Shown: positions 8,866 to 18,021, counted from the first letter of the stretch. The stretch: DNA of 64,000 bases from Halorussus ruber (GCF_004765785.1 NZ_SBIT01000001.1:62001-126000), one strand, 5' to 3'. Notes: generated by a model not told the origin, from the sequence alone. Program-made: numbers and translations.

Positions 8866-9543
8866 CTAATAAATGAGTTCGTCGTCGTTCTCGACCATGT
8901 AGAGGGTCCGGGCGGCGATGTTGACCGCGTGGTCGCCGACGCGCTCCAAGTCCCGAACTGTCAGGAGGAGCCGCGAGACGTCCTGCAGCAGTTGCTCGAC
9001 TTCCTCCTCGGTGTTGTTCTCCAGTTCGGTCTCGATGAGGTCCCGCACCACGATTTCGCTGGCGCGTTCGCAGAGTTCGTCCAAGTCGTCGTCGCGCTCG
9101 GCGATGCTGTAACAGCCGTCGGTGTCCTCGTCGGCGTAGGCCGTCATTGCGTCGTCTATCATGTCGAGGGTGAGCGCGCCGAGTTCCTGGATGTCCACCT
9201 CGGGGAACACGTCGTGGTTGGCCTCGTGGGTGTACTCGCCGAGGTTGGTGGCGAGGTCGCCGATGCGTTCGAGGTCGGTGATAATCTTGAACGACGCCGC
9301 GATGAATCGCAGGTCGCCCGCGACCGGCTGTTGGAGGGCCAGCAGGTCGATGCAGTCCTGTTCGAGTTCGAGGTAGAGTTGATTGACCTCCTCGTCGCCG
9401 TCGATGACCTCCCACGCCAAGTCGTCGTCCTTCTGTTCGAGGGCGTCGAGTCCCATCCGAAGGCGCTCCATCACGACCTCGCTCATGTAGAGGACGTTCT
9501 CGCGGAGGTCGGTGAGCTTCTGCTGATAGTCCTCTCGGGGCAT
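8866..9543 (-). CDS. phoU: PhoU phosphate uptake regulator (distal copy)
   Basis: The 225-residue all-helical PhoU has two three-helix repeats, with the metal-binding motifs ERIGDLATN and ERVGDHAVN near residues 85 and 200. PhoU proteins restrain Pst transport and signalling when phosphate is sufficient. The start MPREDYQQKL at 9543 was chosen because the upstream in-frame extension is not PhoU-like and overlaps the previous gene's spacer. It is the last gene of the pst operon, 64 bases after a close paralogue; the two share long identical stretches such as VNQLYLELEQDCIDLLALQQ versus VNRRYLELEQDCIDLLALQQ. A family-T hairpin follows the stop. Confidence 0.93.
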   Translation of the reverse strand: MPREDYQQKLTDLRENVLYMSEVVMERLRMGLDALEQKDDDLAWEVIDGDEEVNQLYLELEQDCIDLLALQQPVAGDLRFIAASFKIITDLERIGDLATNLGEYTHEANHDVFPEVDIQELGALTLDMIDDAMTAYADEDTDGCYSIAERDDDLDELCERASEIVVRDLIETELENNTEEEVEQLLQDVSRLLLTVRDLERVGDHAVNIAARTLYMVENDDELIY

Positions 9544-9607
9544 ACCTACGAATGGGTGTGTCCCCCTGTTGTACCTTTCGCCCGCGCTAGCTGACGGGCG
9601 TCGGACA

Positions 9608-10288
9608 CTACTCGATGAGTCGGTCGTCGGTCTCGACCATGTAGAGGGTCCGGGCCGCGACGTTGACCGCGTGGTCGCCGACGCGCTCCAAGTCACGAAT
9701 CGTCAGCAGGACCCGCGAGACGTCCTGTAGAAGCAACTCGACCTCCTCGTTGTCTGCATCGTCGCCGAGTTCGGTCTCGATGAGGTCCCGGACGACGAGT
9801 TCGCTGGCGCGCTCGCAGGTCGCGTCGAGGTCGGCGTCTCGGTCGGCCAGCGCGACACAGGCCACGGCGTCCTCGTCGGCGTAGGCGGTCAGCGCCGCCT
9901 CGACCATCTCGACTGCGCGCTCGCCGACGTCCCGAAGGTTCACCCCTTCGAACACCTTTTGGTCGGCGTAGAGGGCGTACTCGGCGAGGTTGACCGCCAA
10001 GTCGCCGACCCGTTCGAGGTCGGTGATAATCTTGAACGACGCCGCGACGAACCGCAGGTCGCCCGCGACCGGCTGTTGGAGCGCCAGCAGGTCGATGCAG
10101 TCCTGCTCTAACTCCAGATACCGCCGGTTGACCTCCTCGTCGCCGTCGATGACGTCCCATGCGAGTTCGTGGTTCTGCCGGTCGAGCGCGACCAGTCCCT
10201 TCCGGAGGCGCGAGACGACGAGGTCGCCCATCCCGAGGACGGCCTCGCGGAGCGATTCGAGTCGGTTTTGGAATCCGGTTCGTGGCAT
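9608..10288 (-). CDS. phoU: PhoU phosphate uptake regulator (proximal copy)
   Basis: The 226-residue PhoU paralogue carries the two metal-binding helices with ERVGDLAVN and ERVGDHAVN. The start MPRTGFQNRL at 10288 aligns with the start of the downstream copy; the longer upstream frame is AT-poor junk reading through a repeat. It lies about 290 bases after pstB, longer than the other spacings in this operon, and that gap holds repeat elements, so an internal promoter or processing site is possible. The two tandem copies look like a local duplication; diversification could give different partners (PstB versus a sensor), which is inference. Confidence 0.93.
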   Translation of the reverse strand: MPRTGFQNRLESLREAVLGMGDLVVSRLRKGLVALDRQNHELAWDVIDGDEEVNRRYLELEQDCIDLLALQQPVAGDLRFVAASFKIITDLERVGDLAVNLAEYALYADQKVFEGVNLRDVGERAVEMVEAALTAYADEDAVACVALADRDADLDATCERASELVVRDLIETELGDDADNEEVELLLQDVSRVLLTIRDLERVGDHAVNVAARTLYMVETDDRLIE

Positions 10289-10433
10289 GAGGGATGAGTT
10301 CGTGTCGGTGTGGTTGAGTGCGTGATTGGCGTGTCGATGCGTCGGGCGACGAATTTGGCGCGACCAGTGATTCGCTCGGTCGAGTTTCCAACAGTTCCGG
10401 AATCTCAGCAATCCACCGCAGAACAACGAAATC

Positions 10434-10519
10434 TACCGCGAGCGAACGAACGTGAGCGAGCGGCCCAAGGAATCCCTCGAACGAGCGCCGAAGGCGCTCG
10501 TGAGGGGGTGACGCCGTGG
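10434..10519 (-). repeat. family-R element, copy 1
   Basis: Read on the minus strand it is CCACGGCGTCACCCCCTCA, a hairpin CGAGCGCC-ttc-GGCGCTCG, then TTCGAGGGATTCCTTGG and a run of CGCTCGCTCAC-like bases ending in CGCGGTAGA. The same order occurs at 51445-51534 on the plus strand, with a different but fully paired stem. Flank identity with a compensated stem indicates one mobile or structured-RNA family. Confidence 0.6.
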
Positions 10520-10534
10520 TTTTCATGAAAGTTT

Positions 10535-10577
10535 TGCCAGCGAGGAAGCGCCTACGGCGCTTCCGAGCGCAGCAAAA
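10535..10577 (-). repeat. family-T hairpin directly after the pstB stop
   Basis: GGAAGCGCC-tac-GGCGCTTCC forms a 9-bp stem, flanked by TTGCCAGCGA and GAGCGCAGCAAAAG. The flanks match the element at 8807-8858. It lies 5 bases after the pstB stop codon, fitting a termination or processing hairpin, with a T-run (from AAAA) preceding the hairpin in the transcript. Confidence 0.5.
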
Positions 10578-10581
10578 GTTT

Positions 10582-11514
10582 CTATCCGAACTTACCCGTG
10601 ATGTAGTCCTCGACGCGCTGGCTGTTGGGGTTCTCGAAGATTTGGTCGGTCTCGCCGTACTCCACGAGGTCCCCGCCGGTCAGGAAGACCGCGGTCTGGT
10701 CGGAGATGCGGGCGGCCTGCTGCATGTTGTGGGTGACGACGACCACCGTGTAGTCCTCGGAAAGTTCCTCGATGAGGTCCTCGATTTTGGCGGTGGCGAT
10801 GGGGTCGAGCGCGGAGGCCGGTTCGTCCATCAGGATGACCTCGGGGTCGACCGCGAGGCAGCGACCGATGCAGAGGCGCTGTTGTTGCCCGCCGGAGAGG
10901 CCCAGGGCGTTGTCGTCGAGTCGGTCCTTGACCTCGTCCCAGATGGCGGCCTGCTTGAGCGAGCGCTCGACGATTTCGTCCTCCTTCTCGGGTTCGGCGC
11001 GCCCGAGGAGTTTGTCGAGCAGGCCGTCGTTGATGTCGCCGTGCTTGCGCGGGCCGTAGGCGATGTTGTCCCGAATCGACTTCGGGAAGGGGTTGGGTGC
11101 TTGGAACACCATGCCGACGCGCTTGCGGAGTTCCACGAGGTTGACGCCGTCCTGGTAAATCTCCTCGCCGTCGATTTCGACCGAGCCGTCGACGCGCGCG
11201 GAGTTGATGCGGTCGTTCATCCGGTTGAGACAGCGCAGGAAGGTGGACTTCCCACAGCCCGAGGGACCGATGAGTGCGGTGACGCTGTTCTTGGGAATGT
11301 CCATCGAGACCGACTGGATGGCGTGGTCGTCGCCGTAGAACACGTCGAGGTCCTCGACCGAAATCTTGGGTGCGCCGTCGAACTGGTAGTCGGTCCACTC
11401 GTCTTTGAGTTGCTCTTGGCTCTCCCCGCTGACCGTCATCGACTGGCTCGCGGACTGTTCGTCGGTCGCCTGTTCGCTCGCTTGCTCGCTCTGTTTGAAT
11501 TCTGCGTTGCTCAT
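10582..11514 (-). CDS. pstB: phosphate ABC transporter ATP-binding protein PstB
   Basis: The 310-residue ATPase of the high-affinity phosphate importer has Walker [13 protein letters not shown], the signature [13 protein letters not shown], Walker [14 protein letters not shown] and the H-loop VTHN. The first 50 residues are a Gln/Ser/Glu-rich linker absent from most bacterial PstB. The start ATG at 11514 overlaps the pstA stop by 4 bases (ATGA), so translation is coupled. The longer in-frame upstream extension lies inside pstA and was rejected. Confidence 0.96.
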   Translation of the reverse strand: MSNAEFKQSEQASEQATDEQSASQSMTVSGESQEQLKDEWTDYQFDGAPKISVEDLDVFYGDDHAIQSVSMDIPKNSVTALIGPSGCGKSTFLRCLNRMNDRINSARVDGSVEIDGEEIYQDGVNLVELRKRVGMVFQAPNPFPKSIRDNIAYGPRKHGDINDGLLDKLLGRAEPEKEDEIVERSLKQAAIWDEVKDRLDDNALGLSGGQQQRLCIGRCLAVDPEVILMDEPASALDPIATAKIEDLIEELSEDYTVVVVTHNMQQAARISDQTAVFLTGGDLVEYGETDQIFENPNSQRVEDYITGKFG

Positions 11515-13133
11515 TGTTCGAGTTTCCTCCGGAAGTAGATTCGAGAGACGATACCGACCGCGTAGAACGACAGCACCACGATGAGCAGCACCAGCGCGGT
11601 GGCCCATCCGAACGCGGGGTCGGAACTGACGACGCCCGCGGTGATGGTCGCGTAGAGCTTGTAGGGAAGGGCGCTGATACTGTCCAGCAGCGCCGGGTTC
11701 GCCACGAACGGCGGACTCGACGTGAAGTGGAAGTTCGTCAGCACCTGCGGGCCGCGACTGGCCTGCAGGTTACCGGTCGCCACCAGCAGGATGGGTGCCG
11801 TCTCGCCCGCGATGCGGCCGACGCCGAGGATGACGCCCGTGATGACGCCCGGCATCGCGGCCGGGAGGACGACGCTCTTTATGGTCTCCCACTGGCTGAC
11901 GCCGAGCGCCGCGCTGGCGTCCCGGTACTCCTTGGGCACCGTCTTGATGGCCTCCCGACTGGTGATGAGGACCAGCGGCAGGAGCATGAAGCCCAGAACC
12001 AACTGGCCCGCCAGCAGCGAGGTCGTGTTGCCGAGTCGCGGCACGAGGAATGCGTAGCCGAACAGGCCGTAGACGATGCTGGGCGTACTCCACAGGCCGT
12101 TGGTCGCAATCTCGACCGCGCGGGTGAACCCGCCCTGTTCGGCGTACTCGGTGAGGAACACCGCCGCGCCGACGCCGAGCGGGACCGCGAACAGCACCGC
12201 GCCGATGACCAGCCAGACCGTCCCGACGATGGAGGGCAGGACGCCGTTCATCACGTCTTTCGACAGCGAGTAGCCGTTCATCGTGAACGGCCAGTAGAAC
12301 CAGACGCCGGGAATCTCGAAGACGACGTACTGGTCGAGGCCGGGCATCTGGAACCAGAAGGCGGGTTCGCTGAACAGGCCGAACTTGACGCCTTCGACCA
12401 TCCGACTCCAGCCCTTTCCGGCGACGAACAGGATGAGCAGGAGGAGAACCCCCAGCATCCCGAAGGCGTTCAGGCCGACGAGCAGGTACGCCCCGGCCTG
12501 TCGCCCGCGGGTGCCGAAGCCTTCGTGGGCCTTCGCCGCGGCCCACGCGCAGACGAGTCCTGCGAAGATGGTCAGCACCGGGCCGACGACCGGACCGGTG
12601 AACGCCGCCGAGAAGCCCTCGGGTTCCCACTCCCACTCGGTCGTGACGACGTTGAGCAGGAACAGCGCGCCGACGACAATCGACAGCGCGCCCGCGGGAA
12701 GCGTCGAACCGATGTCCTCGCGGGGCAGGACCGTCACGACGCCGAAGCCGACGCCGAACAGCAGCGCAATCGGGAGCCAGCCGAAGACGCCGAAGCCGAG
12801 CGTCTGGGAGGCGAACAGGCCGCCGGTCACGACCCCGATGAGGCCGAACAGGCCGCCGGTCAGGAGTCCGGCGCTCCGGTCGGGCGTCGTGTCCACGAGG
12901 CCAGCCCGCGAGACGACGCCGAGCGCGATGACCGCGAGGCCGGTCGCCACCAGCGCCAAGCCGTAGAGGTTGAACAGGCTGACGCCGAAGAACTCGCTCT
13001 CGACTTCGGTCCACTGGAAGACGGCCGCGAAGCCCATCACGACCGAGAGGACGTTCAGACCCACGACGGCCGCGGCGACTCGCTCGGACAGCGAGGACTC
13101 CTCGGTCACGAGGTCGTTCGTCTCGTAGCTCAT
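11511..13133 (-). CDS. pstA: phosphate ABC transporter permease PstA (long form)
   Basis: This is the inner-membrane permease partner of PstC. The C-terminal 280 residues are a normal PstA, with the inner-membrane-component EAA-like loop ([24 protein letters not shown] shortened here to its core [18 protein letters not shown]) and six predicted membrane segments. The N-terminal 220 residues add about five or six further hydrophobic segments, so the protein is 540 residues against about 290 in bacteria. Its start overlaps the pstC stop by 4 bases. The extension may be a haloarchaeal feature; its role is unknown. Confidence 0.93.
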   Translation of the reverse strand: MSYETNDLVTEESSLSERVAAAVVGLNVLSVVMGFAAVFQWTEVESEFFGVSLFNLYGLALVATGLAVIALGVVSRAGLVDTTPDRSAGLLTGGLFGLIGVVTGGLFASQTLGFGVFGWLPIALLFGVGFGVVTVLPREDIGSTLPAGALSIVVGALFLLNVVTTEWEWEPEGFSAAFTGPVVGPVLTIFAGLVCAWAAAKAHEGFGTRGRQAGAYLLVGLNAFGMLGVLLLLILFVAGKGWSRMVEGVKFGLFSEPAFWFQMPGLDQYVVFEIPGVWFYWPFTMNGYSLSKDVMNGVLPSIVGTVWLVIGAVLFAVPLGVGAAVFLTEYAEQGGFTRAVEIATNGLWSTPSIVYGLFGYAFLVPRLGNTTSLLAGQLVLGFMLLPLVLITSREAIKTVPKEYRDASAALGVSQWETIKSVVLPAAMPGVITGVILGVGRIAGETAPILLVATGNLQASRGPQVLTNFHFTSSPPFVANPALLDSISALPYKLYATITAGVVSSDPAFGWATALVLLIVVLSFYAVGIVSRIYFRRKLEQ

Positions 13134-14203
13134 TGGCTACCACCCAGCTTGCGCTCCATGTGCGCCTCGATGAGTTGCGACCCGATGCTGAGTCCGAGGA
13201 CCGTCACGAACAGCACCACGCCCGCCGCGAACAGCGCCGACATCTGGTCGCCGCTGGCGATGCCGTACTGGCCCGCGATGAGGCTGGTGAGCGTCTCGGT
13301 TCCCGCGAACACGTCGTAAATCGGGTCGGGAAGTACTTGCTGGTGGGGCAACATCACGGTCACGGCCATCGTTTCTCCGACTGCTCGACCGACGCCCAGC
13401 AGGACCGCGGCCGAGACGCCCGAGAACGACGCCGGGATGGTGACGCTCTTGATGGTCTGCCAGTCGGTCGCGCCCATCGCCAGCGACCCGCTCTTCATCG
13501 ACTCGGGCACGCTGTCGATTGCGTCCTCGGCGACCGAGACCACGGTCGGCAGGGACATCACGCCGATGACCAGCGCGGCCGCGAACAGGCTCCCGAAGTT
13601 GGCCAGCTTGAACTCCTCCATCATGTACGTGTTGATGATAGTGTAGCCGATGAACCCGTAGACGATGGACGGGACGCCAGCCAGAATTTCGATGCCGGGC
13701 TTGATGACTTCGCGCGCCCAACTCGGCGCGATTTCGCTGATGAACAGCGCGCCAGCCACGCCCAGCGGCGCGGCGATGGCCATCGCCAGTATCGTCGTCA
13801 CCAACGTCCCCCACATCATCGGAACCAGCGAGTAGACGCCCTCGCTGGTGCTCCAGAGCGGTTTGTTGGTCTTGAGTAGCAGGTCGAGACCCATCGCCTG
13901 GAATATCGGAAGCGACCGGAGGACGAGATACACCGTGATGAGTCCGAGGATGACGATGGTCGAGGCCGTCATCAGGAACATTAGGAGCTTGGCGGTGTTC
14001 GCTTGGTGAGACTTCCAGCCGTAGGCGGTGACCCCGAAGAAGGCGAGCAGGGGGAACACCGTGTAGGCTGGCGCGACGAGGAACGCCGCCAGCGCGGCGA
14101 GGACCGACGCGACCGCGACGCCGTCGACGAACTGCGCCCCGCGGTCCATGTCCTCGACGGTCGTTCGTGCGGACCGAACGCGGGTATCGATGCTTCCGAT
14201 CAT
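13130..14203 (-). CDS. pstC: phosphate ABC transporter permease PstC
   Basis: The 357-residue permease has a cytoplasmic N-terminus followed by six to eight membrane segments and the permease loop LAMGATDWQTIKSVTIPA. The EIAPSWAREVIKPGIEILAG stretch is characteristic of PstC. The start ATG at 14203 overlaps the pstS stop by 4 bases. Together with PstA it forms the channel for phosphate delivered by PstS. Confidence 0.95.
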   Translation of the reverse strand: MIGSIDTRVRSARTTVEDMDRGAQFVDGVAVASVLAALAAFLVAPAYTVFPLLAFFGVTAYGWKSHQANTAKLLMFLMTASTIVILGLITVYLVLRSLPIFQAMGLDLLLKTNKPLWSTSEGVYSLVPMMWGTLVTTILAMAIAAPLGVAGALFISEIAPSWAREVIKPGIEILAGVPSIVYGFIGYTIINTYMMEEFKLANFGSLFAAALVIGVMSLPTVVSVAEDAIDSVPESMKSGSLAMGATDWQTIKSVTIPASFSGVSAAVLLGVGRAVGETMAVTVMLPHQQVLPDPIYDVFAGTETLTSLIAGQYGIASGDQMSALFAAGVVLFVTVLGLSIGSQLIEAHMERKLGGSQ

Positions 14204-15291
14204 TTGGCGTCGGGTAGCTTGTCGAGTTGGTTCTTTCGCCGTTTCTCCGTCAGCATCGAGTAGCCCGACGTTTCGACGAACTTCTTCTGGCCGAACTCGC
14301 TGATGAGCATCCGGAGGTAGGCCGCCTCCATCTCGGAGGTTCCGTCGTAGGTGTAGCAGTGAAGGTCACGCGAGAGGGGATATCCCTTCTCCGAGAGGTT
14401 CTTGCCGCGCTCGTACACCTTCCCGTCGAACGAGAGCTTGACGGTCGGCGTCTCGGACGTGAGGAACGCCAGCGCCATGTAGGCGATTGCGTTGTTCGAG
14501 TTTGCGACGATGGTCTTGACCTGCTGGTTCTGGCCCTTGCGCACGTCCACGCCGCCCATCGAGGCGTCCGGGCCACCGAGCATGTTCGACCGGAAGGCGG
14601 TGTCGGTGCCCGACCCCTCGGCGCGGCCGATAGCCTGAATGTCCTTGTCCTCGCCGTCGTAGGCGTCGATTTCCGACCAGTTCTCTATCTCGCCCTGATA
14701 GATTTTCCGGACCTGCTCGGCGGTCAGTTTCTTCACGCCCGCCTCGTAGATTTCCTTGCTGACGACGATGGGTTGGGCGTCCACGCCGACGACGTGGTTC
14801 GTGAACTTGTCCAGTTCCTCCTCGCTGGCGTCGGGGAACTCGGCCGAGACGGACGCGCTGGCGTTGCCGATGTCCACGAGGCCGTTCTTGAGCTTCTCCA
14901 GTCCGGTGCCGGAGTGGCTCAGGCCGACCGTCACCTTGAACGGCGGGTTCGAGCCGTCGGCCTCGAACTTCTCGTACTTGTTCGCCCAGTAATTAGCCAG
15001 TCGTTCGTCCGTGTCGATGCCGTAGTTGCTCGGTCCCCAGTACTCCTCGTCGTCGGCCGGTGGGTTGGAGTTCCACACCGACGCGGCTTTGCTCGTTATC
15101 GGGTACACCGTAGAGGAGCCCCCCGCCTTCAGCTGGTCCGAAGACGAGTTGTTGGACTCCTCCGTCGTCGTCGCTTCCCCACGACTGCCCGGTGGCGTCT
15201 TGCTCGTACTGACGCACCCGGCGAGCGACGCGATGGCGGTGCCCCCTCCGAGGAGAATTGTTCGACGGTCTACAGAGGGTCTTTCCCGCAT
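14200..15291 (-). CDS. pstS: phosphate-binding lipoprotein PstS
   Basis: The 363-residue substrate-binding protein has a twin-arginine signal (RRTILLGGG, residues 9-17) ending in the lipobox LAGC with Cys26, so it is probably exported folded and lipid-anchored. A Ser/Thr/Glu linker follows, then the phosphate-binding fold with GGSSTVYPIT (57-66) and GRAEGSGTDTAFR. It is the first gene of the pst-phoU operon. A TATATAG box on the minus strand (about 15337-15343) lies about 50 bases upstream of the start. Confidence 0.95.
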   Translation of the reverse strand: MRERPSVDRRTILLGGGTAIASLAGCVSTSKTPPGSRGEATTTEESNNSSSDQLKAGGSSTVYPITSKAASVWNSNPPADDEEYWGPSNYGIDTDERLANYWANKYEKFEADGSNPPFKVTVGLSHSGTGLEKLKNGLVDIGNASASVSAEFPDASEEELDKFTNHVVGVDAQPIVVSKEIYEAGVKKLTAEQVRKIYQGEIENWSEIDAYDGEDKDIQAIGRAEGSGTDTAFRSNMLGGPDASMGGVDVRKGQNQQVKTIVANSNNAIAYMALAFLTSETPTVKLSFDGKVYERGKNLSEKGYPLSRDLHCYTYDGTSEMEAAYLRMLISEFGQKKFVETSGYSMLTEKRRKNQLDKLPDAK

Positions 15292-15559
15292 TGGGATTGA
15301 TTTGCCGAAGACGAAGTAAATACCCTACTATTATTTCTATATAGACGTACTTATCCATCTGTATTCAAGTTTCCGCGGGTCGAACGCGAATCGCAAACCG
15401 TGTTTAGGTGCCACACGGTGGCAGATACGACGGTCAGACGAGGAGGACGCCACGGGACGTGGCAAGCGCCCATCATCGATTCGCTGGCCTGTTGCGAAGC
15501 TTAGAGATTCGTATATAGATTGGAATAGATTTATTGTCTCCCACCGCCGCGTTCCCTAC
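15292..15559. promoter_or_regulatory. divergent pstS / phoU-AbrB promoter region
   Basis: This 268-base spacer is AT-rich at both ends. The pst side has TATATAG (minus strand, 15337-15343) about 48 bases from the pstS start. The regulator side has GTATATAG (15511-15518) about 45 bases from its ATG at 15560. The two promoters are therefore nearly mirror images. Between them lie short inverted repeats CCGTGT/ACACGG (about 15398-15416) and GCCAC/GTGGC (about 15450-15464), possible sites for the AbrB-PhoU protein encoded here. Confidence 0.55.
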
Positions 15560-16561
15560 ATGGAAACGCGGAAGGTCCAGGTTACCGGCGGCTCCACGTT
15601 CACCGTCTCGATTCCGAAGGATTGGGCGACCGAGAACGGAATCGAAGCGGGCAACCGCGTCGAATTTCATCCCGAGGGCGACTCGCTTTTGCTCTCGCCC
15701 CGGACGACCGAGGACACGGTCGAGGGGACGGTCGATATCACCGACCTCGAAGGAGCGGAACTCAAGCGAACGGTGTTCACCCTCTACGTCAGCGGGTTCG
15801 ACATCATCAACCTCGAATCGACCCGCGTGACCCCCGACCAGCGACGGACGGTCCGTGACGCCACGCAGGGACTCGTCGGACTGGAGGTCATCGAGGAGAC
15901 CAGCGACCGAGTGGTCCTGCAGGACCTGCTGGACTCCTCGGAACTGTCGATTCACAACGCCATCACTCGGATGCGACTGGTCTCGGCGACGATGCTTCAG
16001 GACGCCGTGACTGCGCTGGTCGAGAACGACGACAGCCTCGCCAAGGACGTCATCGAGCGCGACGACGACGTCGACCGCCTCTGGTTCATGGTCTCGCGCG
16101 TGTTCCGGTCGGCGCTGCGCAACCCCAGCACCGCGGCCGACATCGGCCTGCCCCGCGAGACGTGTTTCGACTACCACTCCAGCGCCCGCCAACTGGAGCG
16201 CATCGCGGACCACGCCGCCAAAATCGGCCAACTCAGCCTCAACCTCGAGGAGGTCCCCGACGAGGTCGCCGAGGCGCTCGAAGACCTCCACGCCGAGGCC
16301 GCCGACATCGTGGAGATGGCGATGGACGCCCTCCTCGAAGAAGACGGTAACGAGGCCACTCGCCTCGGCAACGAGGCCCGCGAGCGTGTCCGCGGCATCG
16401 ACCAACACACCCGCGCCGTGGACGACCTCATCCGCGAGATGGACGCCCAGCGCGCCCAGCAACTCAGTCTGGTCGTTGACTCGCTCTCCCGGAGCGCCGA
16501 CTACGGCGGGAACATCGCAGAGACCGCCCTCCAGAAGGCCGCGCCGCGCCCCGAGAACTGA
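15560..16561 (+). CDS. AbrB-PhoU family phosphate regulator
   Basis: The 333-residue protein fuses an AbrB/SpoVT-type swapped-hairpin DNA-binding domain (residues 1-50, TGGSTFTVSIPKDWA...G) to a PhoU-like helical domain (about 110-325, with ERIADHAAKIG and SADYGGNIAE). Such fusions are found next to archaeal pst loci and are taken to be transcriptional regulators that read phosphate status through PhoU. It is divergent from pstS, so it probably controls the shared promoter region and itself. The ATG at 15560 follows an AT-rich TATA region by about 45 bases. Confidence 0.92.
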   Translation: METRKVQVTGGSTFTVSIPKDWATENGIEAGNRVEFHPEGDSLLLSPRTTEDTVEGTVDITDLEGAELKRTVFTLYVSGFDIINLESTRVTPDQRRTVRDATQGLVGLEVIEETSDRVVLQDLLDSSELSIHNAITRMRLVSATMLQDAVTALVENDDSLAKDVIERDDDVDRLWFMVSRVFRSALRNPSTAADIGLPRETCFDYHSSARQLERIADHAAKIGQLSLNLEEVPDEVAEALEDLHAEAADIVEMAMDALLEEDGNEATRLGNEARERVRGIDQHTRAVDDLIREMDAQRAQQLSLVVDSLSRSADYGGNIAETALQKAAPRPEN

Positions 16562-16599
16562 GTGGGTTTCGGGAGTCTCGTTTCACAGGGCCTGCCGCA

Positions 16600-16661
16600 A
16601 GACATATCTATTCATTTCTTTACTGCTTCGATATATTTGTTTAACGAATAGATAGTTGTCT
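16600..16661. repeat. AT-rich inverted repeat between convergent genes
   Basis: The arms AGACA-t-ATCTATTC (16600-16613) and GAATAGAT-agt-TGTCT (16646-16661) are complementary around a T-rich spacer. It lies in the 213-base gap between the 3' ends of the AbrB-PhoU gene and the CBS gene, the expected site of a bidirectional terminator. Confidence 0.5.
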
Positions 16662-16774
16662 GGTGTGGACGCGCAGCGGCCCAACTCGTGGGGACGGGCG
16701 ATAGCACTCGCAGGTACGGAAAATACAGAAAAACGTCCGGGGGTCGTCCGTCTCGGCCCGTCAGCGGCTGCCGC

Positions 16775-17917
16775 TCAGAGTTCGCCCAGCTTTCGGAGGA
16801 GTTGCCCCTCGTACTCGCGGTCGCTCTCGACACCCTTCATCTCCAGCACGTTGCGCTCTAGTTTGTCGCGCGCGACACCGAACGCCTGTTCGGCACCGTA
16901 GCCCTCGCCCGACCCAGCGGCCTGCCCGCGGTTGGTGCGGAGGCGAATCTTACACTGGATGAGCGGCGTGCCCCGGAGCTTCTCCTTGTGTTCGTGGAAC
17001 CGGACGTGGGCGTGGCGGACCCGCATGTCCTGATACTTGTCCGAAATCTCGGTGATGGACTCCCGAATCGACTCCCGGCTGAGGGTGTCCAGCAGGTTGA
17101 CGTTCGTGACCTGCACGTCCATCACGTCCTCCTCGGTGTACGACAGCGCGCGCAGCACGTCGGTCTTGGTGACGACGCCGCCGACTACTCGGTCGTCGTC
17201 CTCGGGGGTGACCACGAGACCCGAGTAGTCGTTCTCCAACATGCGTTCGACGGCGTCCTTGACGCTCTCGCTCAGGTTGGTCGTCGCGGCGGGACTCGAC
17301 ATCACGTCGTAGACCGGCAGGTCGAGCAGGCGCTCGCCCTCGCCCGAGCGGTCGCCGACCGTGGTCTTCTCGACGTTTCGGGTGGCGAAGTCCACCACGT
17401 CGTGGGTCGTGACGACGCCGGTAAGGAAACCATCCTCGTCCACGACCGGGAGCCGCGAGACGCCGTGTTCGCGCAGTTGGTTGATGGCCTGCCCGAGCGT
17501 GGCGTCCTCGGCGATGGTGACGACGTTCTCGGTGTAAATCTGCTCGACCGTCAGCGAGTCGAGATTCTCCAGCACGGCCTCGAGGATGAGGTCCTGACTG
17601 ATGACGCCCCAGAGGTTGCCCGACTCGAAGACGGGCGCGACCTTGGTGCCGCCCTCGACCAGCGTTCGGGCCACGTCGCGGACGTCGTCGGTTCGCTCGA
17701 CTTTCGGTGCGGGTTTGGTCAGTGTCTCGACTTTGGTGTGGTCCTCGATGTGCGAGCGCAGCAGTTGCTTCTGAGTGATGACGCCTTCGTAGTCTCCGGC
17801 GCGCGTCACGATGATGCCCTTGGGGTTCTCCTCTTCGAAGACGGACCGGGCCTTTCCGACGTTCGACTCGGCCTCTAGTTCGGTGTAGTCCGCCGTAACA
17901 ATGTCAGCGATGTTCAT
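16775..17917 (-). CDS. four-CBS protein with C-terminal RaiA/HPF-like domain
   Basis: Residues 1-270 hold four CBS motifs (two Bateman modules; e.g. GVSRLPVVDEDGFLTGVV, YSGLVVTPEDDDRVVGGV), which usually bind adenine nucleotides. Residues 272-380 match the fold order of ribosome hibernation factors of the RaiA/HPF family: an opening strand VQVTNVNLLDTLSRESIRES, a second strand RVRHAHVRF, an edge strand CKIRLRTNRG, and the closing helix AFGVARDKLERNVLEMKG, which parallels AINELINKLERQL of E. coli RaiA. The inference is an energy-sensing ribosome-associated protein. A purely metabolic CBS regulator remains possible. It is divergent from the lycopene-cyclase-like gene. Confidence 0.8.
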   Translation of the reverse strand: MNIADIVTADYTELEAESNVGKARSVFEEENPKGIIVTRAGDYEGVITQKQLLRSHIEDHTKVETLTKPAPKVERTDDVRDVARTLVEGGTKVAPVFESGNLWGVISQDLILEAVLENLDSLTVEQIYTENVVTIAEDATLGQAINQLREHGVSRLPVVDEDGFLTGVVTTHDVVDFATRNVEKTTVGDRSGEGERLLDLPVYDVMSSPAATTNLSESVKDAVERMLENDYSGLVVTPEDDDRVVGGVVTKTDVLRALSYTEEDVMDVQVTNVNLLDTLSRESIRESITEISDKYQDMRVRHAHVRFHEHKEKLRGTPLIQCKIRLRTNRGQAAGSGEGYGAEQAFGVARDKLERNVLEMKGVESDREYEGQLLRKLGEL

Positions 17918-17990
17918 CGGTACCTGAAGATACTCCTCGGATGGCCTTGAAAGTTATCGCGCGTCGAAGCGGGTGACAACCGGCGATGGG

Positions 17991-17998
17991 CTTTATAT
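17991..17998 (+). promoter_or_regulatory. TATA box deciding the start of the downstream gene
   Basis: CTTTATAT(AC) is a consensus haloarchaeal TATA box. It lies inside the longer in-frame frame that begins ATG at 17986, so that ATG cannot be the translation start. The in-frame GTG at 18022 is about 27 bases after the box centre, as expected for a leaderless transcript. Confidence 0.6.
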
Positions 17999-18021
17999 AC
18001 TTGCCGCGCCAAGGGCCGGGA

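Larger units (their letters stand above)
10289..10581. other. pstB-phoU spacer with structured repeats
   Basis: This 293-base gap inside the phosphate operon carries no supported gene. It holds the family-R element (10434-10519) and the family-T hairpin (10535-10577) that abuts the pstB stop. The remainder (10289-10430) shows no clear structure. Confidence 0.6.

Noticed and set aside
11514-13319. 601-residue plus-strand frame opposite pstA
   Set aside because: The sequence is an Arg/Asp/Glu-rich complement of a membrane protein gene; pstA has clear permease motifs.
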